A DNA stretch of 64,000 bases, taken from Planctomycetaceae bacterium (lineage in GTDB: Bacteria > Planctomycetota > UBA1135 > GCA-002686595). Below, one piece after another: positions 7,605 to 16,207 of this stretch. The stretch is taken from NCBI GenBank assembly GCA_016125265.1, contig WGMC01000037.1:1-64000 (forward strand), written 5' to 3'. Positions within the stretch are counted from its first letter, which is position 1, and the number at the start of each line of letters is the position of its first letter. Under the pieces are notes generated by a model. The model was not told the origin of the DNA. It did not search any database and worked only from the letters and a program-made list of their open reading frames with translations. The translations under genes were made by a program, and so were the position numbers.

Positions 7605-9956
7605 TCAGTCTTGGACCACTTCGATGTCGTCGATTCCGAAGAATCCGATCGGGCTGCCGTGGGACGGCCCGAAGAGGAACTCGACCGACGCGATGCGGCT
7701 GAGGTCCAGGGCCGGGCTGTCGGCCCGGAACTGCTGCAGGCCGATGCGCACGGTTTCGAACTGGTTCTGCCAGCCGACACCGACGCCGCAGCTCGTGCGC
7801 TGGTAGGGCTCTTCGATGCCTTGCAGCAGGTCCGCGACGCGGATCGTGCTGGTGTCACCGTCGAGGTCCGTGAGGCGCAGGCTGAAGTTCGCATCGCCCA
7901 GCTCCGCGGTGGTCGCGGGCTGGCGCGTGACCTGGGTCACGCGGGCGCTCAGCGTCTGGAAGCTGCTCCAGTCCTGTTGCGCCGCCAGCAGGTTGTAGCG
8001 CAGGAAGAAGTCCGCGCCGGTGTCGAAGAGCACCACCGCGCCCGCTTCCGAATCCGTCGGCCCTGCGTAGGTCATGCCGTTGAAGGGCTGGGCGGGGTTC
8101 GCCGTGAAGGTCGTGTCCGGATCGTCCAGGCGGCCGACGATGTGGTTCACGATGTTCGTCGTGATCGTCGCGCCGGAGCTGGCGACCGCGGTCGTCGCGC
8201 CGTTCTGGAAGTCGTCGATGACGACCTTGGTGGGGTTGTTGCCGTCGCGGTACTGCAGGTTGACGACCACGCAGGGGTTCGTGCCTTGCGGCACGGCCTG
8301 GGGCGCCAGGTCCTCGTAGTGACGGGTCAGCCAGTCCTTGGCCGCCGGGTTCTCGCGGATGTTGAACTCGACCAGCGGCAGGATGTGCCCGCGCATGATC
8401 GCGTGGGTGCCCGGGTAACCGAGCAAACAGGGCCCAGCCGCGAAGGGGTTCGAGGTCGTGTTGTTGTGCAGGTTGCCGTGGCCGGCGCCGTAGATCGAAA
8501 TCGACTGGCGTTGGCCGGTGGCGCGCGAGAACAAGTGGAAGGGCTGGGCGATGTCGCTCTGCGCGCAGCCGTTCACGTCCGAGTCGGACTCGGCGATCCA
8601 CAGGTGGTAGTTCACACCGTGCGAGTTCGATTGGTTCGCGCCGAGGAAGTCGGTCGGAGCCATGCTGGAAACCAGCTTGATGTCCGAGAGGGTGTAGTTC
8701 ACGGGCGTGAACACACCGTCGAAGATGCGGTCGTAGGCGATCGTGACACCCTCACCGCCGCGGCTGTGACCGATCCAGGTCATGCGGGACTTGTCCACCT
8801 TGCCGAGCAGCACGCCGCCGCCGATGGTGTTCAAGTTGCTGAGGAAGTAGTCCGTGTTCGTCAGCGTGGTCGTCGCGGCCGTCGCGACGCCGGGCACCGT
8901 GTTGTTCTGGTGCGACATGACCACGTAGCCGTAGGAGGCGAGGTGGTTGCCGATGTGGCTGTACCACTGGTAGTTGTGACCGTTGCCGTGGCTCACGACC
9001 ACCAGCGGCAGGTTCGAGAGGTCGGCGACGTTGCTCGGGTAGAAGAGCTGCTGCCCGAGGAAGCTGCCGCCGCTGTACAGGATGGACGTCACGGCGTAGG
9101 GCCCCGGAAGGGACGGGTCGCGGCAGATGTAGAGGCCCGCGCCGTCGCCGCCGTCGATCAGGTCACCCGAATCCAAGACGCCGTTCTGGTTGACGTCGAC
9201 GATCGCGTCGTAACCCACACCGAGGGACGCGCCAGCCGCGCCCGAAAGTGTGCCCGAGTCCACCGCGAAGCGGTTGGCGGCCACGCCGGTACCGGAGATC
9301 GACACGGTGTTCGCACCGTCGTTCGTGACGTCGACGAGAGTCCCGCTCGACTGCCATTCGGCGGCCGACTTGTTGGCTACCACGTAGATGTCGACGCTCT
9401 GGCCGACGAGGGCCGGATGCACGGTGGGATCCACGGCGACGTTCAGCACGTCGCCCTCGCGGAACGAGGTCACCCAACTGAAGTGCGGGAAGGCCGAACG
9501 CGGCACACCCGCCAGGTCGATCTCGGTCGGCGTCGAGGGCACGTTCGTGAAGCCCAACGAAACGCCGTTCGAGAAGTCGAGGAAGTTGGGATCGGAGGGG
9601 TCGATCACCACGCCGAGGCCGAACAACGTCGAACCGACGAGGCTCGGCAGGTTCGGCACGGGCAGGTTGACCGAGAACAGGCCGGCGCCGTTGGTCGCGC
9701 CAGAGGCCGCCTGGAAGGCGAGGCCGGTGAAGCCCAGGGGCAAGAGCTCGCCGTCGAAGAGCACCGGGCCCGCCGACACATCGAGGAAGACCAGGGCCGG
9801 CAGGCTGGGGTTGCCCTGCAGGGTGACCGGGACGGAGGAGCCGATCAACGCAACCGCGTTGTTCTGGCCCGCCAGCTTCAGGTCCGAGGCCAGCGCAGCC
9901 GGCGCCAGGGCTACCGGCACGGCCAGCGCGGCCAGAGAGAGGACGGTTTGTCGCAT
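7605..9956 (-). CDS. secreted alpha/beta-hydrolase with N-terminal beta module
   Basis: 783 residues; ATG 9956 opens a signal peptide (MRQTVLSLAALAVPVALAPAALAS). Residues 25-135 form a beta-rich module ending LDFSNGVSLGF that is shared with other secreted proteins in this window. A dockerin-like DVNQNGVLDSGDLID loop lies near residue 255. The hydrolase core follows: oxyanion strand VVVSHGNGHNYQ near 320, nucleophile elbow GHSRGG with Ser398, and a late His in GAGHGNLH. The fold resembles secreted PAF-acetylhydrolase/cutinase-type esterases. The C-terminal 150 residues are a beta-sandwich of carbohydrate-binding look (FFLRYNLLAAQQDWSSFQTLSARV). Likely an extracellular ester hydrolase; substrate unknown. 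Confidence 0.85.
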   Translation of the reverse strand: MRQTVLSLAALAVPVALAPAALASDLKLAGQNNAVALIGSSVPVTLQGNPSLPALVFLDVSAGPVLFDGELLPLGFTGLAFQAASGATNGAGLFSVNLPVPNLPSLVGSTLFGLGVVIDPSDPNFLDFSNGVSLGFTNVPSTPTEIDLAGVPRSAFPHFSWVTSFREGDVLNVAVDPTVHPALVGQSVDIYVVANKSAAEWQSSGTLVDVTNDGANTVSISGTGVAANRFAVDSGTLSGAAGASLGVGYDAIVDVNQNGVLDSGDLIDGGDGAGLYICRDPSLPGPYAVTSILYSGGSFLGQQLFYPSNVADLSNLPLVVVSHGNGHNYQWYSHIGNHLASYGYVVMSHQNNTVPGVATAATTTLTNTDYFLSNLNTIGGGVLLGKVDKSRMTWIGHSRGGEGVTIAYDRIFDGVFTPVNYTLSDIKLVSSMAPTDFLGANQSNSHGVNYHLWIAESDSDVNGCAQSDIAQPFHLFSRATGQRQSISIYGAGHGNLHNNTTSNPFAAGPCLLGYPGTHAIMRGHILPLVEFNIRENPAAKDWLTRHYEDLAPQAVPQGTNPCVVVNLQYRDGNNPTKVVIDDFQNGATTAVASSGATITTNIVNHIVGRLDDPDTTFTANPAQPFNGMTYAGPTDSEAGAVVLFDTGADFFLRYNLLAAQQDWSSFQTLSARVTQVTRQPATTAELGDANFSLRLTDLDGDTSTIRVADLLQGIEEPYQRTSCGVGVGWQNQFETVRIGLQQFRADSPALDLSRIASVEFLFGPSHGSPIGFFGIDDIEVVQD

Positions 9957-10178
9957 GGGTGGGTTGGGAATGGGAGGCAACGTGGCCCCGGGATTAGGAC
10001 TCCCCAAAGAGTAGAGCCAGAACGCCGCGAAGGGGGGCCCGGGCACCGCTTCTGGCGGCGCGGAGCTCCGATCGGGGCCCCATCCGACGCCCGGGGCGCC
10101 CCTGGGGATCCCTCCGGGCGCGCTGGCGGCCTTCGACTTGCACAATTCGTACACGGTGGGATAGCTACCCTCTGCCCC

Positions 10179-11192
10179 ATGCCCCTGTCCCCCAACCGGT
10201 CGCCCTCGCTCCCGCCGCTGCCCGCGCGTTTCCCGCTCGCCCACTTGCCGACGGCAGTCGAGCCGATGGACCGGCTCGGCGCGCACCTCGGGCTCCGGTC
10301 CGGTCAGTTGTGGGTCAAGCGGGACGACCAGACCGGGCTGGCGCTCGGCGGCAACAAGGCGCGCAAACTCGAGTTCCTGGTGGCCGACGCGCTGCGCCGC
10401 GGCGCCGACACCCTCGTCGTGGGCGGCGGAGCCCAGAGCAACAACGTGCGCGCCACGGCCGCCGCGGGGGCGCGGGCCGGGCTCAAGACCGTCGCAGTGC
10501 TGGGCGGGCCCGAGCCGGAGCACGCCTCCGGCAACCTGCTGCTCGATCGCCTCCTGGGTTGCGAAGTGGAGTGGCTCGACGGCTACGAATTTGCGGCGGT
10601 CGAGGCGCGCATCGAAGCGCTTTGCGCCGAACTCGCCGCGGGAGGAGCCCATCCCTACCGGGTGCCGATCGGCGCATCGACGGCGCTCGGCGCGCTCGGT
10701 TACTCGGTGTGCGCGGAGGAGATCGCCGCAGAGGTGCCCGCCGCGTCGACCGTCGTGCTCGCAACCGGTTCCGCGGGCACGCACGCCGGATTGCTAGCGG
10801 GATTCGCGAGCCTCGGCGGCGACGGATGGCAGCCACCGCGCGTCCTCGGAGTCGATGTGGGCGCGCGCCCCCACGTGACCGACGCCGTGGACACGTTGGC
10901 CGCGGCGGCAGCGCGGCTCCTCGGCGCCGCGACGCCGAGCCCCGCGCGCGTCCTGTCCGGCCAGGTCGGCGAGGGTTACGGCGCGCCCACCGCCGCCGCC
11001 GCCGAAGCGCTGCGTCTCGCCGCGCGGCTCGAGGGTCTGATCCTCGATCCCGTCTACACGGCGAAGGCGCTGGCCGGGCTCATCGCGGCCCTGCGCGCGG
11101 GAGAACTCGACGGCTCCGGGCCGATCCTGTTCCTGCACACGGGCGGCGCCCCGGGCCTGTTCGATCCGCGCTGGAGCACTTTCGTCGGCTGA
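10179..11192 (+). CDS. dcyD: D-cysteine desulfhydrase / ACC deaminase family PLP enzyme
   Basis: 337 residues from ATG 10179, the usual length for the family. The fold-type II PLP signature is complete: GGNKARKLEFL with the Schiff-base Lys60, GGAQSNNVRATAAAGARAGL for phosphate and carboxylate binding, an ATGSAGTHAGLLAG loop, and the closing FLHTGGAPGLF. D-cysteine desulfhydrase makes pyruvate, sulfide and ammonia from D-cysteine; ACC deaminase opens the cyclopropane amino acid. Sequence alone does not separate the two with certainty, and D-cysteine desulfhydrase is the commoner annotation. The gene is divergent from the secreted hydrolase (222 bp apart). A decayed copy of its 3' end lies at 12352-12423. 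Confidence 0.85.
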   Translation: MPLSPNRSPSLPPLPARFPLAHLPTAVEPMDRLGAHLGLRSGQLWVKRDDQTGLALGGNKARKLEFLVADALRRGADTLVVGGGAQSNNVRATAAAGARAGLKTVAVLGGPEPEHASGNLLLDRLLGCEVEWLDGYEFAAVEARIEALCAELAAGGAHPYRVPIGASTALGALGYSVCAEEIAAEVPAASTVVLATGSAGTHAGLLAGFASLGGDGWQPPRVLGVDVGARPHVTDAVDTLAAAAARLLGAATPSPARVLSGQVGEGYGAPTAAAAEALRLAARLEGLILDPVYTAKALAGLIAALRAGELDGSGPILFLHTGGAPGLFDPRWSTFVG

Positions 11193-11232
11193 GCCGAGGG
11201 AGAGCCGCGCACGCGGCGGGTACGCTGATGCG

Positions 11233-12255
11233 ATGCGTGATGTCGCTGTTGGTCCTCTATCGCTCGCGATCGCCGCGACGCTGCTGCTCGCCGCCTGCGC
11301 CGCACCGCCCGCGGCAACCGCACCCACGTCCACAAAAGCGGCCGCCGAACGCGCGGGCAATCCGATCGTTCCGGGCTGGTACGCCGACCCGGAGGTGGCG
11401 GTGTTCGGCGACCGCTACTGGATCTACCCCACGACTTCGGCGCGCTACGACGACCAGCTCTACCTCGACGCGTTCTCGTCGCCGGACCTGTGCAACTGGA
11501 ACTACCACGCGCGTGTGCTGCCGGTCGGTGCGATCCCGTGGGCGAAGCGTGCAATCTGGGCGCCTTCGGTCGTCGAACGCGACGGCCGCTGGTTCCTGTT
11601 CTTCGGCGCCAACGACATCCAAAGCGATGACGAGCTCGGCGGCATCGGCGTCGCCGTCGCCGATCGCCCGCAGGGTCCGTTTCGCGACTACCTCGGCAAA
11701 CCGTTGGTCGACGCGTTCCACAACGGCGCGCAGCCGATCGACCAGTTCGTGTTCCGCGACACCGACGGCCAGGACTACCTGATCTACGGCGGCTGGCGGC
11801 ACTGCAACATCGCCAGACTGAGGCCCGACTTCACCGGCTTCGTGCCGTTCGACGACGGCGTGGTGTTCAAGGAGATCACGCCCGAGCACTACGTCGAGGG
11901 CCCGTTCCTGTTCGTGCGCGACGGCCGCTACTACTTCATGTGGTCCGAAGGCGGCTGGACCGGCCCCGATTATTCGGTCGCCTACGCGATCGGCGACTCG
12001 CCGCTCGGCCCGTTCCGCCGCATCGGCAAGATCTTGCAGCCGGACGAGGCCGTCGCGACCGGCGCCGGCCACCATTCGGCGATCGTCAACCACGAGGGCC
12101 CGAGCTACATCGTCTACCACCGCCGCCCACTCGGCGAAACCGACCGCGACCACCGCGTCCTCTGCATCGATCGCATGGACTTCGACGAGAACGGGCACAT
12201 CCTGCCGGTGACGCTCACGTTCGAAGGCGTGGAAGCGCGGGCGCCGGGGCGTTGA
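11233..12255 (+). CDS. GH43 family glycosidase, lipoprotein
   Basis: 340 residues with a lipoprotein signal (LLLAAC lipobox near residue 22), so it should be anchored at a membrane. The five-bladed propeller of glycoside hydrolase family 43 is clear: general base Asp in GWYADPEVAVF, pKa-setting Asp in IDQFVFRDT, and general acid Glu in YVEGPFLF. Family 43 members release arabinose, xylose or galactose from plant or algal glycans; the exact sugar cannot be read off. The gene sits between dcyD and a degenerate copy of the dcyD 3' end, which suggests local duplication or insertion. No sugar transporter or regulator lies beside it. Confidence 0.88.
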   Translation: MRDVAVGPLSLAIAATLLLAACAAPPAATAPTSTKAAAERAGNPIVPGWYADPEVAVFGDRYWIYPTTSARYDDQLYLDAFSSPDLCNWNYHARVLPVGAIPWAKRAIWAPSVVERDGRWFLFFGANDIQSDDELGGIGVAVADRPQGPFRDYLGKPLVDAFHNGAQPIDQFVFRDTDGQDYLIYGGWRHCNIARLRPDFTGFVPFDDGVVFKEITPEHYVEGPFLFVRDGRYYFMWSEGGWTGPDYSVAYAIGDSPLGPFRRIGKILQPDEAVATGAGHHSAIVNHEGPSYIVYHRRPLGETDRDHRVLCIDRMDFDENGHILPVTLTFEGVEARAPGR

Positions 12256-12351
12256 GATCGGGGTCAATTGCGAGCGCTCGCGCGTCGGCCTCTCGCCCGT
12301 CCCACGGGCAGGAGTAGCACGGTCGATCGAGTGCTTCCCGACTCACCCAGG

Positions 12352-12423
12352 TCCGTACTGGAGCTGCACACCAACGGCGCCCCGTGTCCATTCGACACGC
12401 GCTGGAACACGCTCGCCGGCTGC
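12352..12423 (+). pseudogene. remnant of the 3' end of a dcyD-like gene
   Basis: Read in frame from 12352, this stretch gives VLELHTNGAPCPFDTRWNTLAG. The end of dcyD (11121-11192) gives ILFLHTGGAPGLFDPRWSTFVG. By hand count the DNA matches at about 51 of 72 positions, without gaps, and many differences are at third codon positions. The dcyD stop codon TGA aligns with TGC. Upstream sequence in the same frame (12256-12351) shows no further similarity, so only the last about 24 codons survive. The remaining 12424-12544 holds no gene I can support. Confidence 0.7.
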
Positions 12424-12544
12424 GCCAACGGGGCTGCTGGCGCCCCCGTGCGGGGCAGCCGAGATGCCCGCGGTTCGTTTTAAGGTCGGGCGCGGGCTGG
12501 GCCGATGACGGGGGACTTCTTCCCTCGACACCTGGAGCGAACCC

Positions 12545-13867
12545 ATGGCTTGGATCGACAGTCTCTTCGAGAAGATGGTGCAAAGCGGCGCGTCCGACCT
12601 GCACCTCACCTCTACCCTTCCACCGATGTTTCGTCTGCACGGGGACATCGTGCCCGTCGAGGGTTACGACGCGATCCAACCGGACCGCATGGCGCAGATC
12701 TTGGAAGAGATCGCGCCCGAGATGAACTGGCAGGAGTACGAGCGCACCCACGACACCGACTTCGCCTACGCACTCGAGGGCCAGGGCCGCTTCCGCTCGA
12801 ACCTGTTCGCCGACCACCGCGGCCCCGGCGCCGTGTTCCGCGTCATTCCGACCAAGATCCTGACCGCCGAGCAACTCGGGTTGCCCAAGGCCGTGCTCGA
12901 TCTCTGCCACCTCTCGAAGGGGCTCGTGCTGGTCACCGGTCCCACGGGTTCGGGCAAATCGACGACGCTGGCGGCGATGATCGACCACATCAACGCGTCG
13001 CGCTCGGAGCACATCATCACGATCGAGGACCCGATCGAGTTCGTGCACCCGTCGAAGAAGTGCCTCGTGAACCAGCGCGAAGTGCGCTACCACACGGACA
13101 GCTTCAAGCGCGCGCTGCGCGCCGCGCTGCGCGAGGACCCGGACATCGTCCTGGTCGGCGAAATGCGCGACCTCGAGACCATCGAGATGGCGATCGAGAC
13201 CGCCGAAACCGGGCACCTGGTGTTCGGCACCCTTCACACCTCGACCGCCGCGACCACCGTCGACCGCATCATCGACCAGTTCCCCAGCGAACGCCAGGCG
13301 CAGATCCGCACGATGCTGTCGAGCTCGCTGAAGGGAGTGGTCGCCCAGACCCTGTGCCGCAAAGTCGGCGGAGGGCGTGTCGCCGCGCTCGAAGTGCTGA
13401 TCGCCAACTCGGCCGTCGCCGCGAACATCCGCGAGGGCAAGACACACCAGATCCCGTCGCTGATGCAGATGGGTGGCAAGCTCGGCAGCCGCCTCCTGAA
13501 CGACGCGCTGCTCGAGCTGGTGCAAACCGGCAAGGTCGACGCCGCCGAGGCGTACTTGAAGTGCATCGCCAAGGACGACTTCCTGAAGAAGTGCGAGGTC
13601 GAGGGCATCCGCGTCAACATGCCCGGTGTGGAGTTGGAGGAGCTTGCCGCTGCGAGCCCCCAGTCCCACAACCCGCTGGGCCAAGGGTTGAAGACGGCCG
13701 CGCCGGGGTCCCCCGCCGCCGCTTCGGCCGCACCCCGCCCGCCCCTGCCCAAGCCGGGCAGCGCGCCGGCGGCAGCCGCCCCCGCTGCGCCGCGCCAGGC
13801 ACCTGGCGCCAACAAACCGCCGCCCCCCGGCGGCTTCTTCGACAAGCTCAAGAAGCTGAACGGCTGA
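12545..13867 (+). CDS. pilT: PilT/PilU-family twitching motility ATPase
   Basis: 440 residues. The core is a complete GSPII-E/PilT ATPase: Walker A GPTGSGKS (132-139), Asp box EDPIEF, Walker B region DIVLVGEMRD and His box TGHLVFGTLHT. PilT disassembles type IV pili from the inner face of the membrane to power retraction. After about residue 375 the protein has an extra tail of roughly 65 residues, mostly Ala and Pro, ending in GGFFDKLKKLNG; ordinary PilT stops near residue 345-370. No other pilus gene is nearby, so this ATPase stands alone here. PilU is possible instead of PilT. Confidence 0.9.
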   Translation: MAWIDSLFEKMVQSGASDLHLTSTLPPMFRLHGDIVPVEGYDAIQPDRMAQILEEIAPEMNWQEYERTHDTDFAYALEGQGRFRSNLFADHRGPGAVFRVIPTKILTAEQLGLPKAVLDLCHLSKGLVLVTGPTGSGKSTTLAAMIDHINASRSEHIITIEDPIEFVHPSKKCLVNQREVRYHTDSFKRALRAALREDPDIVLVGEMRDLETIEMAIETAETGHLVFGTLHTSTAATTVDRIIDQFPSERQAQIRTMLSSSLKGVVAQTLCRKVGGGRVAALEVLIANSAVAANIREGKTHQIPSLMQMGGKLGSRLLNDALLELVQTGKVDAAEAYLKCIAKDDFLKKCEVEGIRVNMPGVELEELAAASPQSHNPLGQGLKTAAPGSPAAASAAPRPPLPKPGSAPAAAAPAAPRQAPGANKPPPPGGFFDKLKKLNG

Positions 13868-13872
13868 CGGCG

Positions 13873-13902
13873 CGGGTGCCGCCTGGGAGCGGCGCCCACC
13901 CG
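13873..13902 (+). terminator. GC hairpin after the pilT-like gene
   Basis: CGGGTG (13873-13878) plus CCGC (13879-13882) can pair with GCGG (13889-13892) and CACCCG (13897-13902), leaving a 4-nt bulge and a 6-nt loop. It starts 6 bp after the pilT stop. There is no T-tract, so its strength as an intrinsic terminator is doubtful. Confidence 0.35.
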
Positions 13903-13944
13903 ACGCGCGCGCCCGGGGCCGCCATTCGGTAGCCTCACGCGCCC

Positions 13945-14685
13945 ATGGGCACGCCGTTCGAGCCTCCGTTCGTGGCCGCTCAGGATGCGGCGCGCCACCT
14001 TGGGGAGCGCGGTTTTGCCGTGCTCGACCCCGCCGGCCTGGGCCGCATCGCGGGGCACGCCGTGACCACGTTGGCGCAACTCACACCTGCCTGGGACAAC
14101 CTGCCGCGCGACGAGTACCTGCGCGACGGCGGCCGCTACCGCAGTCGGCGCCATGGGTCGTTCGAGGTCGTTGGCGGCCGGGTGCAGGACGTGCCGCACC
14201 GCGCCCACTGGCAGTCCGAGGACTACAACGCGCTGCACGGAGGCATCGAACGTTGGTTCGAACCGTTGGCGCCCGAAGTCAGCAACGCGCCCGCCTTTCG
14301 CGGGCTGCTGCTCGGGCTTGCAACGCTCTTCGACGCGGTGCGCCCCGCGCCGACGTGGTTCGTCGAGGCGCACACCTTTCGCATCGACACGACCGGCGGC
14401 ATCGGCCGTCCGACGCCGGAAGGAGCGCACCGCGACGGCGTCGACTTCGTCGCCGTGCTGCTCGTGGCGCGTGTGAACATCAAGGGCGGCGAGACCCGCG
14501 TGTTCGACGCCAATGGGCCGGCCGGCCAGCGATTCACCTTGCACGCACCCTGGTCCGCCCTGGTGCTCGACGACAGCCGCGTCGTGCACGAAACGACGCC
14601 GATCCAACCCCACGAAGGGGACGGTTACCGCGACACCCTGGTGCTGACCTACCGCCGGGGCGGCTTCCAGGACCCGCCGCGATAG
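13945..14685 (+). CDS. 2OG-Fe(II) dioxygenase (BsmA / amino-acid hydroxylase type)
   Basis: 246 residues matching the 2OG-Fe dioxygenase family that includes BsmA and L-isoleucine 4-hydroxylase. The iron ligands are visible: His162 and Asp164 in EGAHRDGVDFVAVLLVAR, and His215 in SRVVHETTPI. An Arg just after (YRDTLVLTYRR) would bind the 2-oxoglutarate carboxylate. Family members hydroxylate free amino acids; this substrate is unknown. No signal peptide, so cytoplasmic. The gene stands alone, converging with the DUF1080 gene 34 bp away. Confidence 0.85.
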   Translation: MGTPFEPPFVAAQDAARHLGERGFAVLDPAGLGRIAGHAVTTLAQLTPAWDNLPRDEYLRDGGRYRSRRHGSFEVVGGRVQDVPHRAHWQSEDYNALHGGIERWFEPLAPEVSNAPAFRGLLLGLATLFDAVRPAPTWFVEAHTFRIDTTGGIGRPTPEGAHRDGVDFVAVLLVARVNIKGGETRVFDANGPAGQRFTLHAPWSALVLDDSRVVHETTPIQPHEGDGYRDTLVLTYRRGGFQDPPR

Positions 14686-14719
14686 GCGGGCTCCGTCGAT
14701 CCCATGGGGCCCGGGCCGC

Positions 14720-15451
14720 TCACTTCGAGGGTGCCGGCAACAAGCGCACGCGGCGGAACTCGATCGGCGTGCCTTCGCTCTGCAAGCCGATCGCACCTTC
14801 CCGCACGGTGAGGCCCGTGGCTTCGTTCACGAGCGCGCCGTTGACGAGGACCCGCACGCCGTTGCCGAGCAGTTCAACGCGCATGGTGTTCCACTCACCG
14901 GGTTCGTTCTCCGAGCCCGAAGCGCTCACGGCGATGCGGCGGCGGATCTCCGCACCTCCCGGAACGGCACCTTCGAACGCCTCCTCGCCGCGCACGAGTC
15001 CCACGCGATCCCCCATCAGGATGAAGTCGCCCGCGTCGCCGGAACGCAACTGCACCTCGAGGCACCGCGGCCAGCCGTTCCACGCCAGCGGAGCGGCAGC
15101 GTGCACGAGCAGCCCGCTGTTGCCGGCACCTTCGGGCCAGCGCCACTCGAACTCGACAACCACCTCGCGGTACCACCGCCGCGTGGCGAGGTAGCCCTTG
15201 GGCGAACCCGCGATGCGCAGCACTCCGTCCTTCAGTGTCGCGACGCTCTCGCGTGTGGCTCCATTCGCCTCACTGAACCAGATCCACTCGTCGAGCGCAC
15301 CATCCGCCAAGAGATCGACATCCTGGGCCAAGGCGGGCACGGTCGTGAACCCAGCGGAATCCCCTTCGGACGCGTTCCACGGATACGAACCCGCAACGCC
15401 GAGTGCCACCGCAACGCTGCTGGCAAACAACCCCTTCCCCATTCGTTTCAT
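14720..15451 (-). CDS. DUF1080 (3-keto-disaccharide hydrolase-type) secreted protein
   Basis: 243 residues; the start at ATG 15451 begins a signal peptide (MKRMGKGLFASSVAVALGVAGS). The body fits the DUF1080 lectin-like jelly roll: YREVVVEFEWRWPEGAGNSGLLVHA, CLEVQL, GEWNTMRVELLGNGVRVLVNGALV, and the closing GAIGLQSEGTPIEFRRVRL. DUF1080 domains act on glycans or glycosides, and some hydrolyse 3-keto-disaccharides. The start codon overlaps the stop of the upstream HIT gene as ATGA (15448-15451), so translation is probably coupled. Confidence 0.87.
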   Translation of the reverse strand: MKRMGKGLFASSVAVALGVAGSYPWNASEGDSAGFTTVPALAQDVDLLADGALDEWIWFSEANGATRESVATLKDGVLRIAGSPKGYLATRRWYREVVVEFEWRWPEGAGNSGLLVHAAAPLAWNGWPRCLEVQLRSGDAGDFILMGDRVGLVRGEEAFEGAVPGGAEIRRRIAVSASGSENEPGEWNTMRVELLGNGVRVLVNGALVNEATGLTVREGAIGLQSEGTPIEFRRVRLLPAPSK

Positions 15452-15936
15452 TTTGTCTCCCTCTCGAGCTTTGCAAAGGGTCGCAACCATTCCCTGAGAC
15501 GCCGCACCAACTCGCGATCGCGCCCGTCTGCGTCGGCGCGGCGCGACGCGGCGAAGTCGTAGGCCTCGAACGGGCCCTTCTTGCGCCGCTCGGGGTCCTC
15601 GTCCGCGAAACGCGGTACGACGTGCCCGTGCAACTCAGGAACCTGGTTGCAGAGGATCAGGTAGTTGATGCGCTCCGCCCCGGTCACCGCCAGGACCGCG
15701 TCCCCGAGCCGAGTCCAATCCGTCAAGAACGTGGCGCGGGCCGCGTCGTCCAGATCGTTGAGCGCCGCTACCACGGGATCGGGCAGCAGCATGCAGCAGC
15801 CCGTGAGAGCCTCGGGCTGCTGGTTGGCGAGAATCGCCCAACCCGACGCCATGCGGGCGAGCACCTGCCCGTCCTCTCCCCTCTGCAACCGCGCGACCCG
15901 CTGGAAGATCGCGCCACCGTCCACTCGCTCAGCCAT
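15448..15936 (-). CDS. HIT-domain protein
   Basis: 162 residues from ATG 15936. The C-terminal half has the histidine-triad region (ERINYLILCNQVPELHGHVVPRF) typical of HIT nucleotide hydrolases and transferases that act on AppppA or AMP conjugates. The triad is incomplete. Against HxHxH, the first His is a Glu (PELHGHVVP), while the catalytic second His and the third are kept. An N-terminal helical part (residues 1-80) has no marks. The gene ends in an ATGA overlap with the secreted DUF1080 gene; the pairing is odd, since one product is cytoplasmic and the other exported. Confidence 0.82.
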   Translation of the reverse strand: MAERVDGGAIFQRVARLQRGEDGQVLARMASGWAILANQQPEALTGCCMLLPDPVVAALNDLDDAARATFLTDWTRLGDAVLAVTGAERINYLILCNQVPELHGHVVPRFADEDPERRKKGPFEAYDFAASRRADADGRDRELVRRLREWLRPFAKLERETK

Positions 15937-16207
15937 GCGGGAAGCGTAACCGGCCCGATGTTCCTCCGGGCCGAGGCAGGCTCCGTCGATGCCCATCGAT
16001 TGGACAGACGCCACTCGTCGCCATTCCGAGTGCGCAGAGGCTCCGCGGGCCGCGATCCATTCCCTTGCGGATGCTCGGACTTGCTGTTGGAATGCGGCCC
16101 TTCCACTACCCGGCGCCACGATCGAGCGCGAGGCCGCTCTGTTGCAAACACTCGCGTCCCACGTGCCCGCGCACTTTGGCGGCTCCCCGGACGTGAAGGG
16201 AGAGACC

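Noticed and set aside
6582-11192. 1536-residue plus-strand open frame
   Set aside because: Before 10179 it is antisense to the secreted hydrolase and its neighbours and has the Val/Arg/Asp-rich look of a GC-rich shadow frame; only the dcyD part is real.
12545-13867. type IV pilus cluster
   Set aside because: No pilin, PilB, PilC, PilQ or prepilin peptidase gene lies in the window.
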